NCBI RefSeq assembly: GCF_011759365.1
Contig: NZ_JAARLZ010000003.1
Coordinates: 186,001-250,000, forward strand
Direction: 5' to 3'
Length of the DNA stretch: 64,000 bases
DNA from: Luteibacter anthropi
GTDB lineage: Bacteria; Pseudomonadota; Gammaproteobacteria; Xanthomonadales; Rhodanobacteraceae
In this document: positions 1-9,804 of the stretch, in pieces
Layout: every line of letters begins with the position of its first letter
How positions within the stretch are numbered: position 1 is the stretch's first letter
The notes under the pieces: model-generated
What the model saw: only the letters and a program-made list of their open reading frames with translations
The model's database searches: none
Told to the model about the DNA's origin: nothing
Position numbers and translations under genes: made by a program

Positions 1-153
1 GGGCACATCCAGCGCCGCCTCCAGTTCACGCACATGGCGCCCGAGGCTCGGCTGGGTCATGCCCAGCGCCCGGGCGGCGGCGGAAAGGCTGCCCTCCCGC
101 ATCACCGAGAGGAAGGATCGAAGCAGATCCCAGGAGAGGGCCTGGCTATTCAT
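1..153 (-). CDS. LysR-family transcriptional regulator, N-terminal part only
   Basis: The reverse strand from the ATG at 153 reads as the winged helix-turn-helix start of a LysR-type regulator: WDLLRSFLSVMREGSLSAAA, then a recognition-helix region with TQPSLGRHVRELE. Only about 51 residues are in the window; the effector-binding domain lies to the left. It is divergent from the SDR gene at 242, and LysR regulators commonly control such a divergent neighbour. An inverted repeat in the 88-bp gap could be its operator. Family assignment is confident; target and effector are unknown. Confidence 0.85.
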   Translation of the reverse strand, partial: MNSQALSWDLLRSFLSVMREGSLSAAARALGMTQPSLGRHVRELEAALDVP

Positions 154-157
154 TTTT

Positions 158-172
158 TTATGGCAACCATAA
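158..172. promoter_or_regulatory. Inverted repeat, possible LysR operator
   Basis: TTATGG-CAA-CCATAA is a perfect 6-bp-arm inverted repeat in the gap between the divergent LysR gene (start 153) and the SDR gene (start 242). Its size and place fit a LysR-type recognition site for autoregulation and control of the divergent gene. This is inference from position and symmetry. Confidence 0.4.
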
Positions 173-241
173 GCATTTAGCCAATTCCCGTATAGCACGA
201 ACGGGCACAGACTGGCTTCACCTTCTTCCGGATACGCCACC

Positions 242-1192
242 ATGACCCACAAGACTGCACTCGTTCTCGGCGCCACCGGCGGCGTCGGTGGTGAAACCGC
301 CCGCGCCCTGCTCGCTGCCGGCTGGCAGGTCACCGCCCTCACCCGCCGCCTGCCCACCCGCAGCTCCGACATTCGCTGGGTGCAGGGCGATGCCCTGCAT
401 GCAGACGACGTCCGTGCCGCCGCTCGCGGTGCCTCGGTGATCGTGCATGCCGTGAACCCGCCGGGATATCGCGACTGGGAGCGCCAGGTGCTGCCCATGA
501 TCGACAACACCCTGGCCGCCGCACGCCAGCACGGCGTCCGGGTCGTGTTGCCCGGCACGATCTACAACTACGGGCACGATGCGTTTCCACTGCTTCGCGA
601 GGATTCCCCCCAGCATCCCGTCACCCGCAAAGGCGAGATCCGTGTCGAGCTGGAGCGACGCATGGAGCAGGCTGCGCATGAAGGCGTGCGCTCGCTGATC
701 CTGCGCTGCGGCGACTTCTTCGGTCCGCATACGGGCAATAACTGGTTCTCGGGTGGCCTGGTGAAACCGGGCAAACCGCTGAACGTGCTGCCGTATCCCG
801 GCGATGCCTCCCTGCCCCATGCCTGGGCGTATCTGCCGGACGTCGGCACAACACTCGCGGCGCTACTGGCCGACGAGGAGAACCTCGAAACCTTTGCGCG
901 CTATCACTTCCACGGCCACCAGATCACCGGCCACGAACTGCTGGCAGCGCTGCGACGCGTCACAGGAAATGCTTCGCTACGGATGGGCACATTCCCGTGG
1001 CCGTTGCTCACGCTTGCATCGCCTTTCGTCGAAACACTGCGTGAACTGCGCAAGATGCGTTATCTGTGGAAAGCATCGGTGGAACTCGACGGGACACGAC
1101 TCCGTGAACGTCTTGGCAACGTGCCGGCTACGCCACTGGATGTCGCGCTGATGCGCACGCTCGAAGCCCAGCAGGTTCCCGTGCATCGTTGA
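242..1192 (+). CDS. NAD(P)-dependent epimerase/reductase of the extended SDR (NmrA-like) type
   Basis: This is a 316-residue cytosolic protein with an N-terminal Rossmann fold; the dinucleotide loop GATGGVGGETA is at about residues 10-20, followed by an Arg pair (TRR) that suggests NADP. Residues about 60-75 (ASVIVHAVNPPGY) and the later YNYG segment are typical of atypical or extended SDR epimerase/reductase proteins. The substrate cannot be told from sequence. It is divergent from a LysR regulator that probably controls it. A flavin monooxygenase follows after 55 bp, so the two may be co-transcribed oxidoreductases. Confidence 0.75.
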   Translation: MTHKTALVLGATGGVGGETARALLAAGWQVTALTRRLPTRSSDIRWVQGDALHADDVRAAARGASVIVHAVNPPGYRDWERQVLPMIDNTLAAARQHGVRVVLPGTIYNYGHDAFPLLREDSPQHPVTRKGEIRVELERRMEQAAHEGVRSLILRCGDFFGPHTGNNWFSGGLVKPGKPLNVLPYPGDASLPHAWAYLPDVGTTLAALLADEENLETFARYHFHGHQITGHELLAALRRVTGNASLRMGTFPWPLLTLASPFVETLRELRKMRYLWKASVELDGTRLRERLGNVPATPLDVALMRTLEAQQVPVHR

Positions 1193-1247
1193 CGCGGTCA
1201 TGCGCACGGGCCTAGGCTGCATGTATCGCACACATGGAGCCAGGTCG

Positions 1248-2354
1248 ATGAACCATCCTTCGGTGCTGATCGCAGGTGCGGGTCCCACCGGACTCGCGGC
1301 CGCTCTCTTCCTGGTACGCAAGGGTTTCCATCCGCGCATCGTGGATGCGGCAACGACACCCGCTGCGCATTCCCGTGCACTCGCCGTGAACCCACGCACA
1401 CTCGACCTGCTGCAATCCACGGGCGTCACCGAGCGCATGCTGGCGGAAGGTCGTCCGGCCCGAGGTGTCTGCTTCCATGAAAACGGCAGGCAGCTGGCCT
1501 GCGTGGAGGCCGAGCGCATGCATCCCCGCTACGGGCTCCTGGTGCTTTCACAGGAGCGTAGCGAGGCCTTGCTAACCGAAGCGCTGGCTGCGGAAGGCAT
1601 CGTCGTGGAACGCGGACGCAAGGCAAGCCTGCTCTGCCAGGACGACATGTCGGCACGGGTCTGCCTCGACGACAGCTGCGTGGGTGTGGGCCATTTCGAT
1701 GCCGTGTTTGCAGCCGATGGTGCGCACAGCGGTTTCCGTCAGAAACTGGGCATCGATTTTCCCGGAAGCGCCTTTCCGGAAACATGGCCCTTGTTCGACA
1801 TTCCGCTGGATACCTCGCTGGATAACCGCTACGCCCATGTCCTGTTCTTCCCGGACGGCATGATGTTCCTGCTCGCCCTGGATGACTCCGTGTGGCGCGT
1901 CATCTCCAGCCTGCCTGATCCGCTGTCGCGACTGCCTTCGGGTACAACGGCCGGGTCGCCCCTGTGGACTTCCAACTTTCATATCGCCCATCGGGTCGCT
2001 GACCGTTGTGCTCTGGGCAGGGTGGCGCTGGGCGGCGATGCGGCGCATATCCACTCCCCCGTGGGTGCGCGCGGCATGAACCTGGGTATCGAAGACGCCG
2101 CCGCTTTTTCGTTGTGCCTGTCGGCGCGGCCGGATCACGTCGCCGAGGCACTCGCCACTTACAACAGCCAGCGCCATATCGTGCACGAGGCCGTCGTGGA
2201 GCGGATCAAGGCGGTTACCACGGTGGCACGCGGTGGCAATGCGGCGTTGCGCGGCCTGCGTCGCGCGGTACTGCCCATCGCTGCGCATGTGCCACTGTTC
2301 AGGCGCTTCGCCTTGCGCACGGTCATGGGGCTGGACCACCCCGCACCCGGTTAG
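1248..2354 (+). CDS. FAD-dependent aromatic-ring-type monooxygenase (PHBH family)
   Basis: The 368-residue protein has the three flavin-binding signatures of class A flavoprotein monooxygenases: GAGPTG at 10-15, the DG motif (AADGAHSG) around 155-162 and the GD motif (ALGGDAAHIHSP) around 260-271. Such enzymes hydroxylate aromatic or polyketide-like substrates with NAD(P)H and O2; the substrate here is unknown. An in-frame upstream start at 1200 exists, but the ATG at 1248 has a GGAG 8 bases before it and begins exactly at the FAD-binding strand, so I prefer it. It lies downstream of the SDR gene and 9 bp before the response regulator gene. Confidence 0.8.
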   Translation: MNHPSVLIAGAGPTGLAAALFLVRKGFHPRIVDAATTPAAHSRALAVNPRTLDLLQSTGVTERMLAEGRPARGVCFHENGRQLACVEAERMHPRYGLLVLSQERSEALLTEALAAEGIVVERGRKASLLCQDDMSARVCLDDSCVGVGHFDAVFAADGAHSGFRQKLGIDFPGSAFPETWPLFDIPLDTSLDNRYAHVLFFPDGMMFLLALDDSVWRVISSLPDPLSRLPSGTTAGSPLWTSNFHIAHRVADRCALGRVALGGDAAHIHSPVGARGMNLGIEDAAAFSLCLSARPDHVAEALATYNSQRHIVHEAVVERIKAVTTVARGGNAALRGLRRAVLPIAAHVPLFRRFALRTVMGLDHPAPG

Positions 2355-2363
2355 AATCGGCTT

Positions 2364-3014
2364 ATGGCCATCACCTTGCTCATTGCCGACGACCACCCCA
2401 TGTTCCGCGGCGCGCTGCTGCACGCGCTCGCCGACCTCCTGCGTGAAGGGCGTGCCCTTGAAGCAGGCAGTCATAGTGCGATGGAGGCCGTACTCGCCAC
2501 CGGGGAACCCGTCGATCTCGTCCTGCTCGACCTGACCATGCCGGGTGCCATGGGGTTTTCCTCGTTGCTCTGGCTGCGTGGCGAGCACCCGGATATCCCT
2601 GTGCTGGTGGTGTCGTCCAACGATCACCCGCGCAATGTGCGTCGCGCGCAGCAGTTCGGTGCTGCGGGATTCGTCTCCAAATCCACGCCTGCCGAGGTGC
2701 TGCGCGATGCGGTGGCCGCGGTGATGCGCGGGGATACGGCCTTCGTGGGTACGCGTGCGGAACGCAGCGATGAGGACGCGAAGCTTGCCGCCCGCCTGTC
2801 CAGCCTCACGCCGCAGCAGTTCCGCGTGCTGATGCTGCTGGCCGAAGGCATGCTCAACAAGCAGATTGCCGCCGAACTGGGGCTTGCGGAGAACACGGTG
2901 AAGATTCACGTCACCGCCGTGTTGCAGAAGCTGGACTGCCGCTCGCGTACCCAGGCCGCGGTACTGGTGAAATCCCTCGACATCGACGAAGGCGTCGAAG
3001 GCTCGCATTTGTAG
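2364..3014 (+). CDS. Two-component response regulator, NarL/FixJ (LuxR HTH) family
   Basis: This 216-residue cytosolic regulator has a receiver domain at 1-125, with acidic pair D9/D10, phosphoacceptor D56 in LVLLDLTMP and the conserved Lys at 106. A LuxR-type helix-turn-helix follows at about 148-205 (LTPQQFRVLMLLAEGMLNKQ, then AENTVKIHVTAVLQKL). It is convergent with the hybrid sensor kinase that ends 63 bp downstream. The kinase's own receiver lacks the usual Asp, so this protein is a good candidate for the real phosphorylation target. The partnership is inferred from adjacency only. Confidence 0.85.
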   Translation: MAITLLIADDHPMFRGALLHALADLLREGRALEAGSHSAMEAVLATGEPVDLVLLDLTMPGAMGFSSLLWLRGEHPDIPVLVVSSNDHPRNVRRAQQFGAAGFVSKSTPAEVLRDAVAAVMRGDTAFVGTRAERSDEDAKLAARLSSLTPQQFRVLMLLAEGMLNKQIAAELGLAENTVKIHVTAVLQKLDCRSRTQAAVLVKSLDIDEGVEGSHL

Positions 3015-3081
3015 GAGCGCCTTGCGGGTGACCTTTCCCGCTGGTTTTCGCCTGTACGGTCGCGCGCAGGCGCGCTCCTAC
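3011..3081. repeat. REP-like inverted repeat (GTAGGAGCGC type)
   Basis: GTAGGAGCGC at 3011-3020 and the inverted GCGCGCTCCTAC ending at 3081 form one of several related palindromic elements in this window. It fills the convergent gap between the response regulator and the sensor kinase and overlaps the kinase stop codon (CTA at 3078-3080 on the + strand). It could act as a bidirectional terminator or mRNA-stabilising hairpin. Confidence 0.6.
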
Positions 3082-5756
3082 GAAGGTGGGTGGGAGACCA
3101 TGAGAAGGCGGCTCAGTACCGCCCGCAATCGCGCGGGAGCCAGCGGCTTGGTCAGATAACGCAGGCCCTCGTCTGCCGCGTTGCGGATGTCGGATTCCGA
3201 TGGCCTCATGGCGATCAACACCGTCGGCGGCTTCGTGCCCCAGCGCGCGCGCAGACTCGTTCGCAAGCCATCGCCGGGAGCGTCGTCCAGGGGATGTTCC
3301 AGGATCAAGACATCCGGCGGGTCATCCGTCTCCGCGTGGCGGAGGGCCGCTTCGGCGCCTCCCACCGCCACGACGTCGCAGCCCCAGCCTGCGAGCAACG
3401 AGGCCGTGGAGGCACGCGTGGCTTCGTCGGTATCCACCAACAGGATGCGCCGCCCGACGAGCGGCGAATCGTCATCGACCGCACGATCCGTCGTCGCTTC
3501 GACGCCCGGCGCGACGGCCAGCGGCACCGCAATGGAAAACACGCTGCCCCGCCCAGGCCAGGACCGTACCGTCACCGGCGCACCGAGCAGGCGCCCGATC
3601 CGGTCAACGATGGACAGGCCAAGGCCCGCGCTGCGCCGGTCACGATCCACGCCACTATCCAGGCGCAGGAATTCGTCGAAGATCGCCCGGGTCTTCGCCT
3701 CGGGAATGCCCAGGCCGGTATCCCACACCTCGATACGTGCCGATCCCGCAACGCGCCGGATGCCGATCACGACACGCCCGCGTGGGGTGTAGTGGATCGC
3801 ATTGGACAGGAAATTCTGCAATACACGACGCAGCAACAACGCATCGCTGCGTACGTGCACCTGCGTGCGCACTTCGTGCAACGCCAGCCCGCGTGCAGCG
3901 GCAAGCAGGCCGAACTGACGAGCCAGGTCCGAAAGCATGGGCCCCAGCGCCAGGTTCGTCAGCCTCGGCTCGACGGCCCCACCTTCGAGGCGGGACACGT
4001 CGAGCAGGCTTGCGAGCAGTTCGTCCTGGGTCTGCAAGGCCTGGCGCACCCGTTCCACCAGTTCCCTTTCCTCCGCGCCGGACGCCCGTTCGGCCAGCGC
4101 GCCGAGGAACATCCGGGCTGCGTTGAGGGGTTGCAGCAGGTCATGCACTGCCGCGGCGATGAAGCGCGTCTTCGAACGACTGACCCGCTCGGCTTCCGCT
4201 TTCGCCTCGTTGAGGTCACGCGTGCGTTCGTCCACGCGTTGCTCCAGCGAACTGGTCAACGTACGCAGTTCGCGCGCGGCGGCCTTATAGGCGGTGATAT
4301 CGGCATAGCTGGTGACGAAGCCGCCATCGGGCAGCGGATTGCCATGAATCTCGAAGGTGGTGCCGTCGGGCCGTTCGCGCTCGTACATATGAGGGCTGCC
4401 CTGCCGCAGGTATTGCAGGCGCCGCTCGATGGCGTCTTCCACGTCACCCGGGCCCAGCAGGCCACGGCGCGCATTGAAGCGGAACATGTCTTCGATGGGC
4501 CGGCCCACACGCATGTATTCATCGGGGAAGCCGAAGATCTGCTGATATCGGGAGTTCCACGCCACCAGTTTCAGGTCGGCATCGACCACGCTGATGCCTT
4601 GCGGCAGGTGTTCCAGGCTGCGCTGTCCGGTCTGTGTGGCCTCGTGGGCTGCGGCAACCACGCTGTCCTGCGCCGAACGCAAGGCGGCGGCATGATGCGC
4701 CACCATCTGCTCCAGCTCTTCACGGCTGCGCTGGCGCAAGCGCGCCAGGCGCCAGCGTTGCTGGAGGAACAGGCCGAACAGGATCACCGGCAGCCAGGCG
4801 ATCAGGACAATCAACGCCGCATGACGCCCGGCGATCATCGCCGGATGCGCATCGGCGAGCAGGTGAAGAGTCCAGGCTTGCTGTGGCATCGCCAGGGAAC
4901 GCCAGACCACGTCGTGCGACAGCGACGGCGACGTGGCCCTGACCCGCTCACCACCGTCGCCCAGTGGCCCGAAGATCCTGCGTCCGATGGGAGGCAGGGG
5001 GCGGCCGCCGTACTGACGGGTCGCATCGATGTCCACACGTGCCGCTTCCGTCAACGGACCCAGGCTGCGATAGCTCCATGCACCGTCGCGGTTGTCCAGG
5101 AAAACCACGCCGTGCGCATCCGCCAGGAGCACGATGTCGTTGCCGCCCTTCTTCCAGTCGTCGGGCAGGGTATCCAGGGTGATCTTGAGCACGACCACGC
5201 CCAGGCGCTGGCCCGCATCGTCCTCGATGGCCTGCGCGATGAAATAACCTGCCACGTTGGTGGACACGCCTACCGCATAGAAGGTGGCATGCCCCTCGCG
5301 CATTGCATCCTGGAAGTACGGCCTGAAACGGTAATCGATGCCGACATTGCTGGCCGGGGTATCCCAGTTGTTGGCGGCGATGGCCCTGCCTTGATGATCC
5401 AGCAGGGTCAGCGTGGACGCGTGGGCCGCTTCGTTGGCCCGTTTCATCCAGTCGTCGAGGTTGCGCACCTGCTCCGCGGATGCGGGTGTCGCCAGCGCAG
5501 CGCGCAGGTGCGGATCGAGCGCCAGCACCGTCGGTAACACCCGGAAACGATCGATCAGGCGCTGTACCGCCAGAGCATGCAGTTCCAGGCGGTCACCGGC
5601 CTGCGCCGCTATGCCATCCATCCCGCGCTGCCAGGCCAGCCAGCCGCCCAGCGTGGCGCTGCCGCCCATGGCAAGCAGGAGCAGGCATAACCATAGCCAT
5701 CGTAAGGGGCGCCGGATCGACATATCGCGGGGCATGGTCGCATACCCGCCGGCCAT
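3078..5756 (-). CDS. Membrane hybrid sensor histidine kinase with dCache-like sensor, PAS, HisKA, HATPase and degenerate receiver
   Basis: The protein has 892 residues if the first ATG is used; the ATG at 5735 is an equally good start. Order: TM1 (about 19-42), a long periplasmic double-Cache-like sensor (about 43-305, as in DctB-type C4-dicarboxylate sensors), TM2 (about 312-332), a PAS domain (about 380-495), HisKA with His538 in VHDLLQPL, HATPase with N648/N652 and GLGIP at 681-685, and a C-terminal receiver from 770. In the receiver, D775, D777 and Lys870 are kept, but the phosphoacceptor position is Glu820 (VLILEHP). It is divergent from dctA by 75 bp and convergent with a LuxR-type regulator, so a role in sensing organic acids is a reasonable inference. 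Confidence 0.85.
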   Translation of the reverse strand: MAGGYATMPRDMSIRRPLRWLWLCLLLLAMGGSATLGGWLAWQRGMDGIAAQAGDRLELHALAVQRLIDRFRVLPTVLALDPHLRAALATPASAEQVRNLDDWMKRANEAAHASTLTLLDHQGRAIAANNWDTPASNVGIDYRFRPYFQDAMREGHATFYAVGVSTNVAGYFIAQAIEDDAGQRLGVVVLKITLDTLPDDWKKGGNDIVLLADAHGVVFLDNRDGAWSYRSLGPLTEAARVDIDATRQYGGRPLPPIGRRIFGPLGDGGERVRATSPSLSHDVVWRSLAMPQQAWTLHLLADAHPAMIAGRHAALIVLIAWLPVILFGLFLQQRWRLARLRQRSREELEQMVAHHAAALRSAQDSVVAAAHEATQTGQRSLEHLPQGISVVDADLKLVAWNSRYQQIFGFPDEYMRVGRPIEDMFRFNARRGLLGPGDVEDAIERRLQYLRQGSPHMYERERPDGTTFEIHGNPLPDGGFVTSYADITAYKAAARELRTLTSSLEQRVDERTRDLNEAKAEAERVSRSKTRFIAAAVHDLLQPLNAARMFLGALAERASGAEERELVERVRQALQTQDELLASLLDVSRLEGGAVEPRLTNLALGPMLSDLARQFGLLAAARGLALHEVRTQVHVRSDALLLRRVLQNFLSNAIHYTPRGRVVIGIRRVAGSARIEVWDTGLGIPEAKTRAIFDEFLRLDSGVDRDRRSAGLGLSIVDRIGRLLGAPVTVRSWPGRGSVFSIAVPLAVAPGVEATTDRAVDDDSPLVGRRILLVDTDEATRASTASLLAGWGCDVVAVGGAEAALRHAETDDPPDVLILEHPLDDAPGDGLRTSLRARWGTKPPTVLIAMRPSESDIRNAADEGLRYLTKPLAPARLRAVLSRLLMVSHPPS

Positions 5757-5831
5757 CTAACCGGAATGTGTTATGGGTGAATCGGCCCGGACAGGCTACA
5801 AAAACGGCAACCGAAGCTTCCGCTGCCCGCC

Positions 5832-7163
5832 ATGTCCCCCAGCCACGCCCTCCCTTCTGCCCCCGTGCCATTCTGGCGACAGACCTACGTCCAGGTGCTG
5901 TTTGCCATCGCGCTGGGTGCCCTGCTCGGCCACTGGTGGCCGGATGCCGCCGCCTCGATGAAGCCGCTGGGCGATGCCTTCATCAAGCTGGTGAAGATGG
6001 TGATCGCCCCGGTGATCTTCCTCACCGTGGTGACCGGCATCGCCGGTATGCCCCATCTCAACGCCGTCGGCCGCGTGGTGTTGAAGGCGATGGTGTACTT
6101 CGTCGTGTTCTCGACGCTGGCCCTCGTGGTGGGGCTCATTGTCGCCAACGTCGTGAAGCCCGGTGCCGGGCTCAACATCCCGCTGTCGTCACTCTCTTCC
6201 GCCGAGGTGGCGGGATATGCCTCGAAAGCGCACGACATGTCGCTGACCGGCTTCCTCATGGACATCATCCCGGACACGGTGCTGGGCGCCTTCACCTCCG
6301 GCAATATCCTGCAGGTGCTGCTGGTAGCCGTGCTTTTCGGTATTTCGCTCACGCTGGCCGGTGAACGGGCCCGGCCGGTCGTGGACTTCTTCGAGGCCCT
6401 GACGGCGCCCGTTTTCCGCCTCGTGCATCTGCTGATGAAGGCGGCACCCATCGGCGCCTTCGGCGCCATCGCCTTCACCATCGGCCGCTATGGCGTGGGC
6501 TCGCTGTCCAACCTGTTCCTGCTGGTGGGCACGTTCTACGCCACCTCGCTGCTCTTCGTGATCGTGGTGCTGGGTACCGTCGCCCGCCTCACCGGTTTTT
6601 CCATCTTCCGGCTGCTGCGCTACCTGAAGGCCGAACTGCTGCTGGTGCTGGGCACATCATCGTCGGAAGCCGCCCTGCCCTCGCTCATGGAAAAGATGGA
6701 GCGTGCCGGTTGCGACAAGTCGGTGGTCGGGCTGGTGGTGCCCACGGGTTATTCGTTCAACCTCGACGGCACCAATATCTATATGACGCTGGCTGCGCTG
6801 TTCATCGCCCAGGCCACCAATACGCCCCTGACGCTGGGAGAACAGATCGCCCTGCTGCTGGTGGCGATGGTGAGCTCCAAGGGCGCCGCAGGCGTTACCG
6901 GCGCAGGCTTCGTCACGCTGGCCGCCACGCTGTCCGTCGTGCCTTCGCTACCCGTCGCGGGCATGGCGCTGATTCTCGGCGTCGATCGTTTCATGAGCGA
7001 ATGCCGCTCGCTCACCAATTTCATCGGCAACGCCGTGGCTACCGTCGTCGTCGCGCGCTGGGAAGGCGCGCTCGACCGCAAGGCCCTCGACGCGGCCCTT
7101 GCGCCTCGTGGCGTCGACAACGACGGCCACCCGCTCCATGTCACACAGGGGGAAACACCATGA
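5832..7163 (+). CDS. dctA: C4-dicarboxylate/H+ symporter DctA
   Basis: This 443-residue inner-membrane protein belongs to the dicarboxylate/amino acid:cation symporter family and imports succinate, fumarate and malate. Recognisable DctA segments are [20 protein letters not shown] near the N-terminus, [20 protein letters not shown], the serine-rich [11 protein letters not shown] re-entrant loop and the substrate/cation segment [13 protein letters not shown]. The length equals the usual DctA length. The stop overlaps the next start (ATGA at 7160-7163), so the esterase gene is translationally coupled. The divergent sensor kinase carries a DctB-like sensor and is the likely regulator. Confidence 0.93.
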   Translation: MSPSHALPSAPVPFWRQTYVQVLFAIALGALLGHWWPDAAASMKPLGDAFIKLVKMVIAPVIFLTVVTGIAGMPHLNAVGRVVLKAMVYFVVFSTLALVVGLIVANVVKPGAGLNIPLSSLSSAEVAGYASKAHDMSLTGFLMDIIPDTVLGAFTSGNILQVLLVAVLFGISLTLAGERARPVVDFFEALTAPVFRLVHLLMKAAPIGAFGAIAFTIGRYGVGSLSNLFLLVGTFYATSLLFVIVVLGTVARLTGFSIFRLLRYLKAELLLVLGTSSSEAALPSLMEKMERAGCDKSVVGLVVPTGYSFNLDGTNIYMTLAALFIAQATNTPLTLGEQIALLLVAMVSSKGAAGVTGAGFVTLAATLSVVPSLPVAGMALILGVDRFMSECRSLTNFIGNAVATVVVARWEGALDRKALDAALAPRGVDNDGHPLHVTQGETP

Positions 7164-8182
7164 ATACCTGTCGCGTCGCGATTATCGCGGCGGCCTTTTT
7201 GCTGGCCTGTCTCGGCCACGCCTCGGCACAGGAGGCGCCCGGCAAGCCGGTGACGATCGACCTGTGGCCCGGCAAGCCACCCGGTGGCAACGGGCCTTCC
7301 GGCCCCGAACGCATCGGACAGAGCGGCACGGGCGTGGGCGCGGTATCGAATGTGAGCCGGCCGCGTATCGAGGTGTACAAGCCGGCGGGCGCCAATGGCG
7401 CGGCGGTGATCCTCATGGGCGGTGGCGGCTATTTCCGCATCGGTATCGGCCATGAGGTGATGCCCACCGCAAAGTGGCTGGCCGCGCTCGGTGTGACGCC
7501 CATTGTCCTTTATTACCGCCTGCCCGCCGATCAATGGCCGGCCGCAGCGCCGTTCCAGGATGCGCAGCGTGCCATCCGCATGGTGCGTGCACGCGCGCAG
7601 GAGCTGGGCCTTGATCCGAAGCGGATCGGCATCCTGGGCTTCTCGGCGGGCGGCAATCTCGCCGGCATCGCGGAAACCCGCTTTGGCGATGCGTTCTATA
7701 CGCCTGTGGATGCGACCGACCAGATATCCGCACGCCCGGATTTCGCCGGATTGATCTATCCCGTCGTGTCGTTGCAGGCACCGTTCGACACCACGCGCTC
7801 GTTCCGCGAGCTGTCCACCCAGCGCGATGCCGTGCAGGCCTACTCGGTGGAACTGCATGTGTCTCACGACACGCCGCCGACGTTTCTCGCGCAAGCCGCC
7901 GACGACCCCATCGCGAACATCGGCAACAGCCTGGTGATGTTCCAGGCACTGAAGAAGAACGACGTAGACGCCGAAATGCACGTCTTCGACAAGGGAGGTC
8001 ATGGCTGGGGCCTGGGCGATCCCGGTTCCGCGGTGGCGGCATGGCCGCGCCTGTTTGCGGCATGGGCACGGCGCAACGGCTTTTTCTCCGCTGTTGACAC
8101 TTCACCCTTTGCCCGACCTGCCAGCACTACCGGCCGTCGTGCCACGCCTGCGACCGACGACACCGGTCCCGACGAAAACTGA
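7160..8182 (+). CDS. Exported alpha/beta-hydrolase (acetyl-esterase/xylanase type)
   Basis: The 340-residue precursor has a signal peptide at about 1-23 (cleavage after ASA). The fold is that of BD-FAE-like acetyl esterases: GGGGYF at 87-92 as oxyanion loop, nucleophile Ser162 in GFSAGG, acid D248 or D249 and His281 in KGGHGWG. It probably removes acetyl or similar esters from plant or microbial polymers in the periplasm or outside the cell. The start overlaps the dctA stop (ATGA) with AGGGGGA upstream. The last 30 residues after the domain are Thr/Pro/Ala-rich and look dispensable. A porin gene follows in the same direction. Confidence 0.8.
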   Translation: MNTCRVAIIAAAFLLACLGHASAQEAPGKPVTIDLWPGKPPGGNGPSGPERIGQSGTGVGAVSNVSRPRIEVYKPAGANGAAVILMGGGGYFRIGIGHEVMPTAKWLAALGVTPIVLYYRLPADQWPAAAPFQDAQRAIRMVRARAQELGLDPKRIGILGFSAGGNLAGIAETRFGDAFYTPVDATDQISARPDFAGLIYPVVSLQAPFDTTRSFRELSTQRDAVQAYSVELHVSHDTPPTFLAQAADDPIANIGNSLVMFQALKKNDVDAEMHVFDKGGHGWGLGDPGSAVAAWPRLFAAWARRNGFFSAVDTSPFARPASTTGRRATPATDDTGPDEN

Positions 8183-8216
8183 GCGCCTCCGGGCGCCCCA
8201 GGGGAGAACACAATCC

Positions 8217-9707
8217 ATGCGTAACCACACTCGCCTTTGCACGGCGATTACCGCCGTGCTGCTCGCTACCACCGGTGCCCCGGCGTTTGCCGCCGACACG
8301 GTGACCAACGCCCAGCTGTTGAAGCTGATCAAGGCGCAGTCGGCGGAAATCGAAGAACTCAAGCGTCGCCTTGCCACGGTGGAAGGTGAACGCCATCCCG
8401 CGAGCGATGCCTCCGGCACTCCCGCTGTCGCGGCGAAACCTGCGCTTGCCACCCAACGGGATGCACAGGTCCAGGCCGCCATCGCCGATACGCGCGAAAG
8501 CGAGATGGCCGTGGCACTGGCGCGCGGCACGGGCAATGGCGGCCCTGCCGGCGGCAGCACGCGCTGGGGTCGTGGCAACGAGGCCGGCCCGATGTTCCGT
8601 AGCGACGATGGCTTCTTCACCTTCAAGCCCGACGGCCGCCTGCTGGTCGACTTCACCCGCACGAAGGGATCGAACTACGCCACGCGCAACATCAGCGGCG
8701 CGCAGATCACCAGCGCACGCCTGGGTGGCGAGGGCACGGTCGGCGCGCTCGGGTACCACGTGGAAGCCGACTTCGCCGACAACAAGGTGGCCTTGCGCCA
8801 GACCTACCTGACCTATGCCACCCGCCTGTTCGGCAACGCCACGAAGTTCTACCTGGGCAACTTCCTGAAGGACCTCGGCACCGAAGGGTCGTCGGAATCG
8901 GCCCGCGTACCGTTCATGCTGCGCAACGCCGCCACGGCCGTGGGCCAGCCGGTGGTGAGCTACTTCGGCATGGGTGCACAGATGCGCATGTACGGCGACA
9001 ACTGGCACTACAGCCTGTCGGTGAACGGCAATGCCCCGAGCAGTTCCACGTCGGGCACGAGCACGGATTCCACCACCTACCTCACCCGCGCGCACTGGAA
9101 TCCGCTGAAGAACGAAAGCGGCTTCCTGCACCTGGGTGCCTGGTATTACTACGAGAAGATCAGCGACGCGATCACCAGCATCAACAACACCCCGTCCATC
9201 GCGCTGGACTACAACGACAACCTCGCCGTGTCGGCCAACTCCATCGCCAATCCTACCCAGGACCACGGCAAGGGCTTTGAACTCGGCGGCGTACTGCGCA
9301 ACTTCTGGATGATGAACGAATACGGCAAACGGACGATCGATTCGCGTACCGCGGGTTCTGTCAGCCGGCATGGCTCGTCGTTCGCCGCGGGCTGGATGAT
9401 CACCGGCGAAGCGCCCGGGTTCTCGTCCCGCTCGGGCAGCTGGAAGGGGGTGAAGGTGAACGATCCGGTGACCTCCGGCGGCTGGGGCGCCTTCGAGCTG
9501 GCCGGGCGTGTAGATCACTACGATTTCGCCGACGCGCCCCGTGGCGGCAAGGGCAAGAGCTATACGCTGGGGCTCAACTGGTACCTCAACGACTGGTCGC
9601 GCCTGATGCTCAACTACATCCACTGGAACACGGCCAACAAGGTCGGCAGCTTCCAGGGACCCGATGCCGGCAACTCGGTCGGCATGCGGGCACAGGTAGT
9701 CTTCTGA
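8217..9707 (+). CDS. Outer-membrane porin, phosphate-selective OprO/OprP-like family
   Basis: The 496-residue precursor has a signal peptide (cleavage near AFA-ADT, residues 1-24), a short coiled coil (LLKLIKAQSAEIEELKRRL) typical of trimeric OprO/P-like porins, then a barrel rich in alternating aromatic strands (DGFFTFKPDGRLLVDFTRTK; FYLGNFLKDLG; LGLNWYLNDWSRLMLNYIHW) and a terminal Phe. The frame is open upstream, but the ATG at 8217 has GGGGAGA before it and begins the signal peptide. It follows dctA and the esterase in one direction, so it may supply outer-membrane entry for anionic substrates. Phosphate specificity is not shown. Confidence 0.85.
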   Translation: MRNHTRLCTAITAVLLATTGAPAFAADTVTNAQLLKLIKAQSAEIEELKRRLATVEGERHPASDASGTPAVAAKPALATQRDAQVQAAIADTRESEMAVALARGTGNGGPAGGSTRWGRGNEAGPMFRSDDGFFTFKPDGRLLVDFTRTKGSNYATRNISGAQITSARLGGEGTVGALGYHVEADFADNKVALRQTYLTYATRLFGNATKFYLGNFLKDLGTEGSSESARVPFMLRNAATAVGQPVVSYFGMGAQMRMYGDNWHYSLSVNGNAPSSSTSGTSTDSTTYLTRAHWNPLKNESGFLHLGAWYYYEKISDAITSINNTPSIALDYNDNLAVSANSIANPTQDHGKGFELGGVLRNFWMMNEYGKRTIDSRTAGSVSRHGSSFAAGWMITGEAPGFSSRSGSWKGVKVNDPVTSGGWGAFELAGRVDHYDFADAPRGGKGKSYTLGLNWYLNDWSRLMLNYIHWNTANKVGSFQGPDAGNSVGMRAQVVF

Positions 9708-9714
9708 CAGCCTT

Positions 9715-9746
9715 GCCACGGCGTGGCCACAGGGTCGCGCCGTGGC
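9715..9746 (+). terminator. Hairpin after the porin gene
   Basis: GCCACGGCG at 9715-9723 pairs with CGCCGTGGC at 9738-9746, 7 bp after the porin stop. There is no long T-run, so termination strength is uncertain. It argues against a GTG start at 9742 for the next small gene. Confidence 0.5.
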
Positions 9747-9804
9747 GATTAAAGCCTTGGCTAAACTCGCCGATCATTCAGGTGATATCCGCGATGCTCC
9801 GGCC

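Noticed and set aside
9742-9804. GTG start at 9742 for the small Xre-like protein.
   Set aside because: The GTG lies within the hairpin that follows the porin gene; the ATG at 9805 is more plausible.
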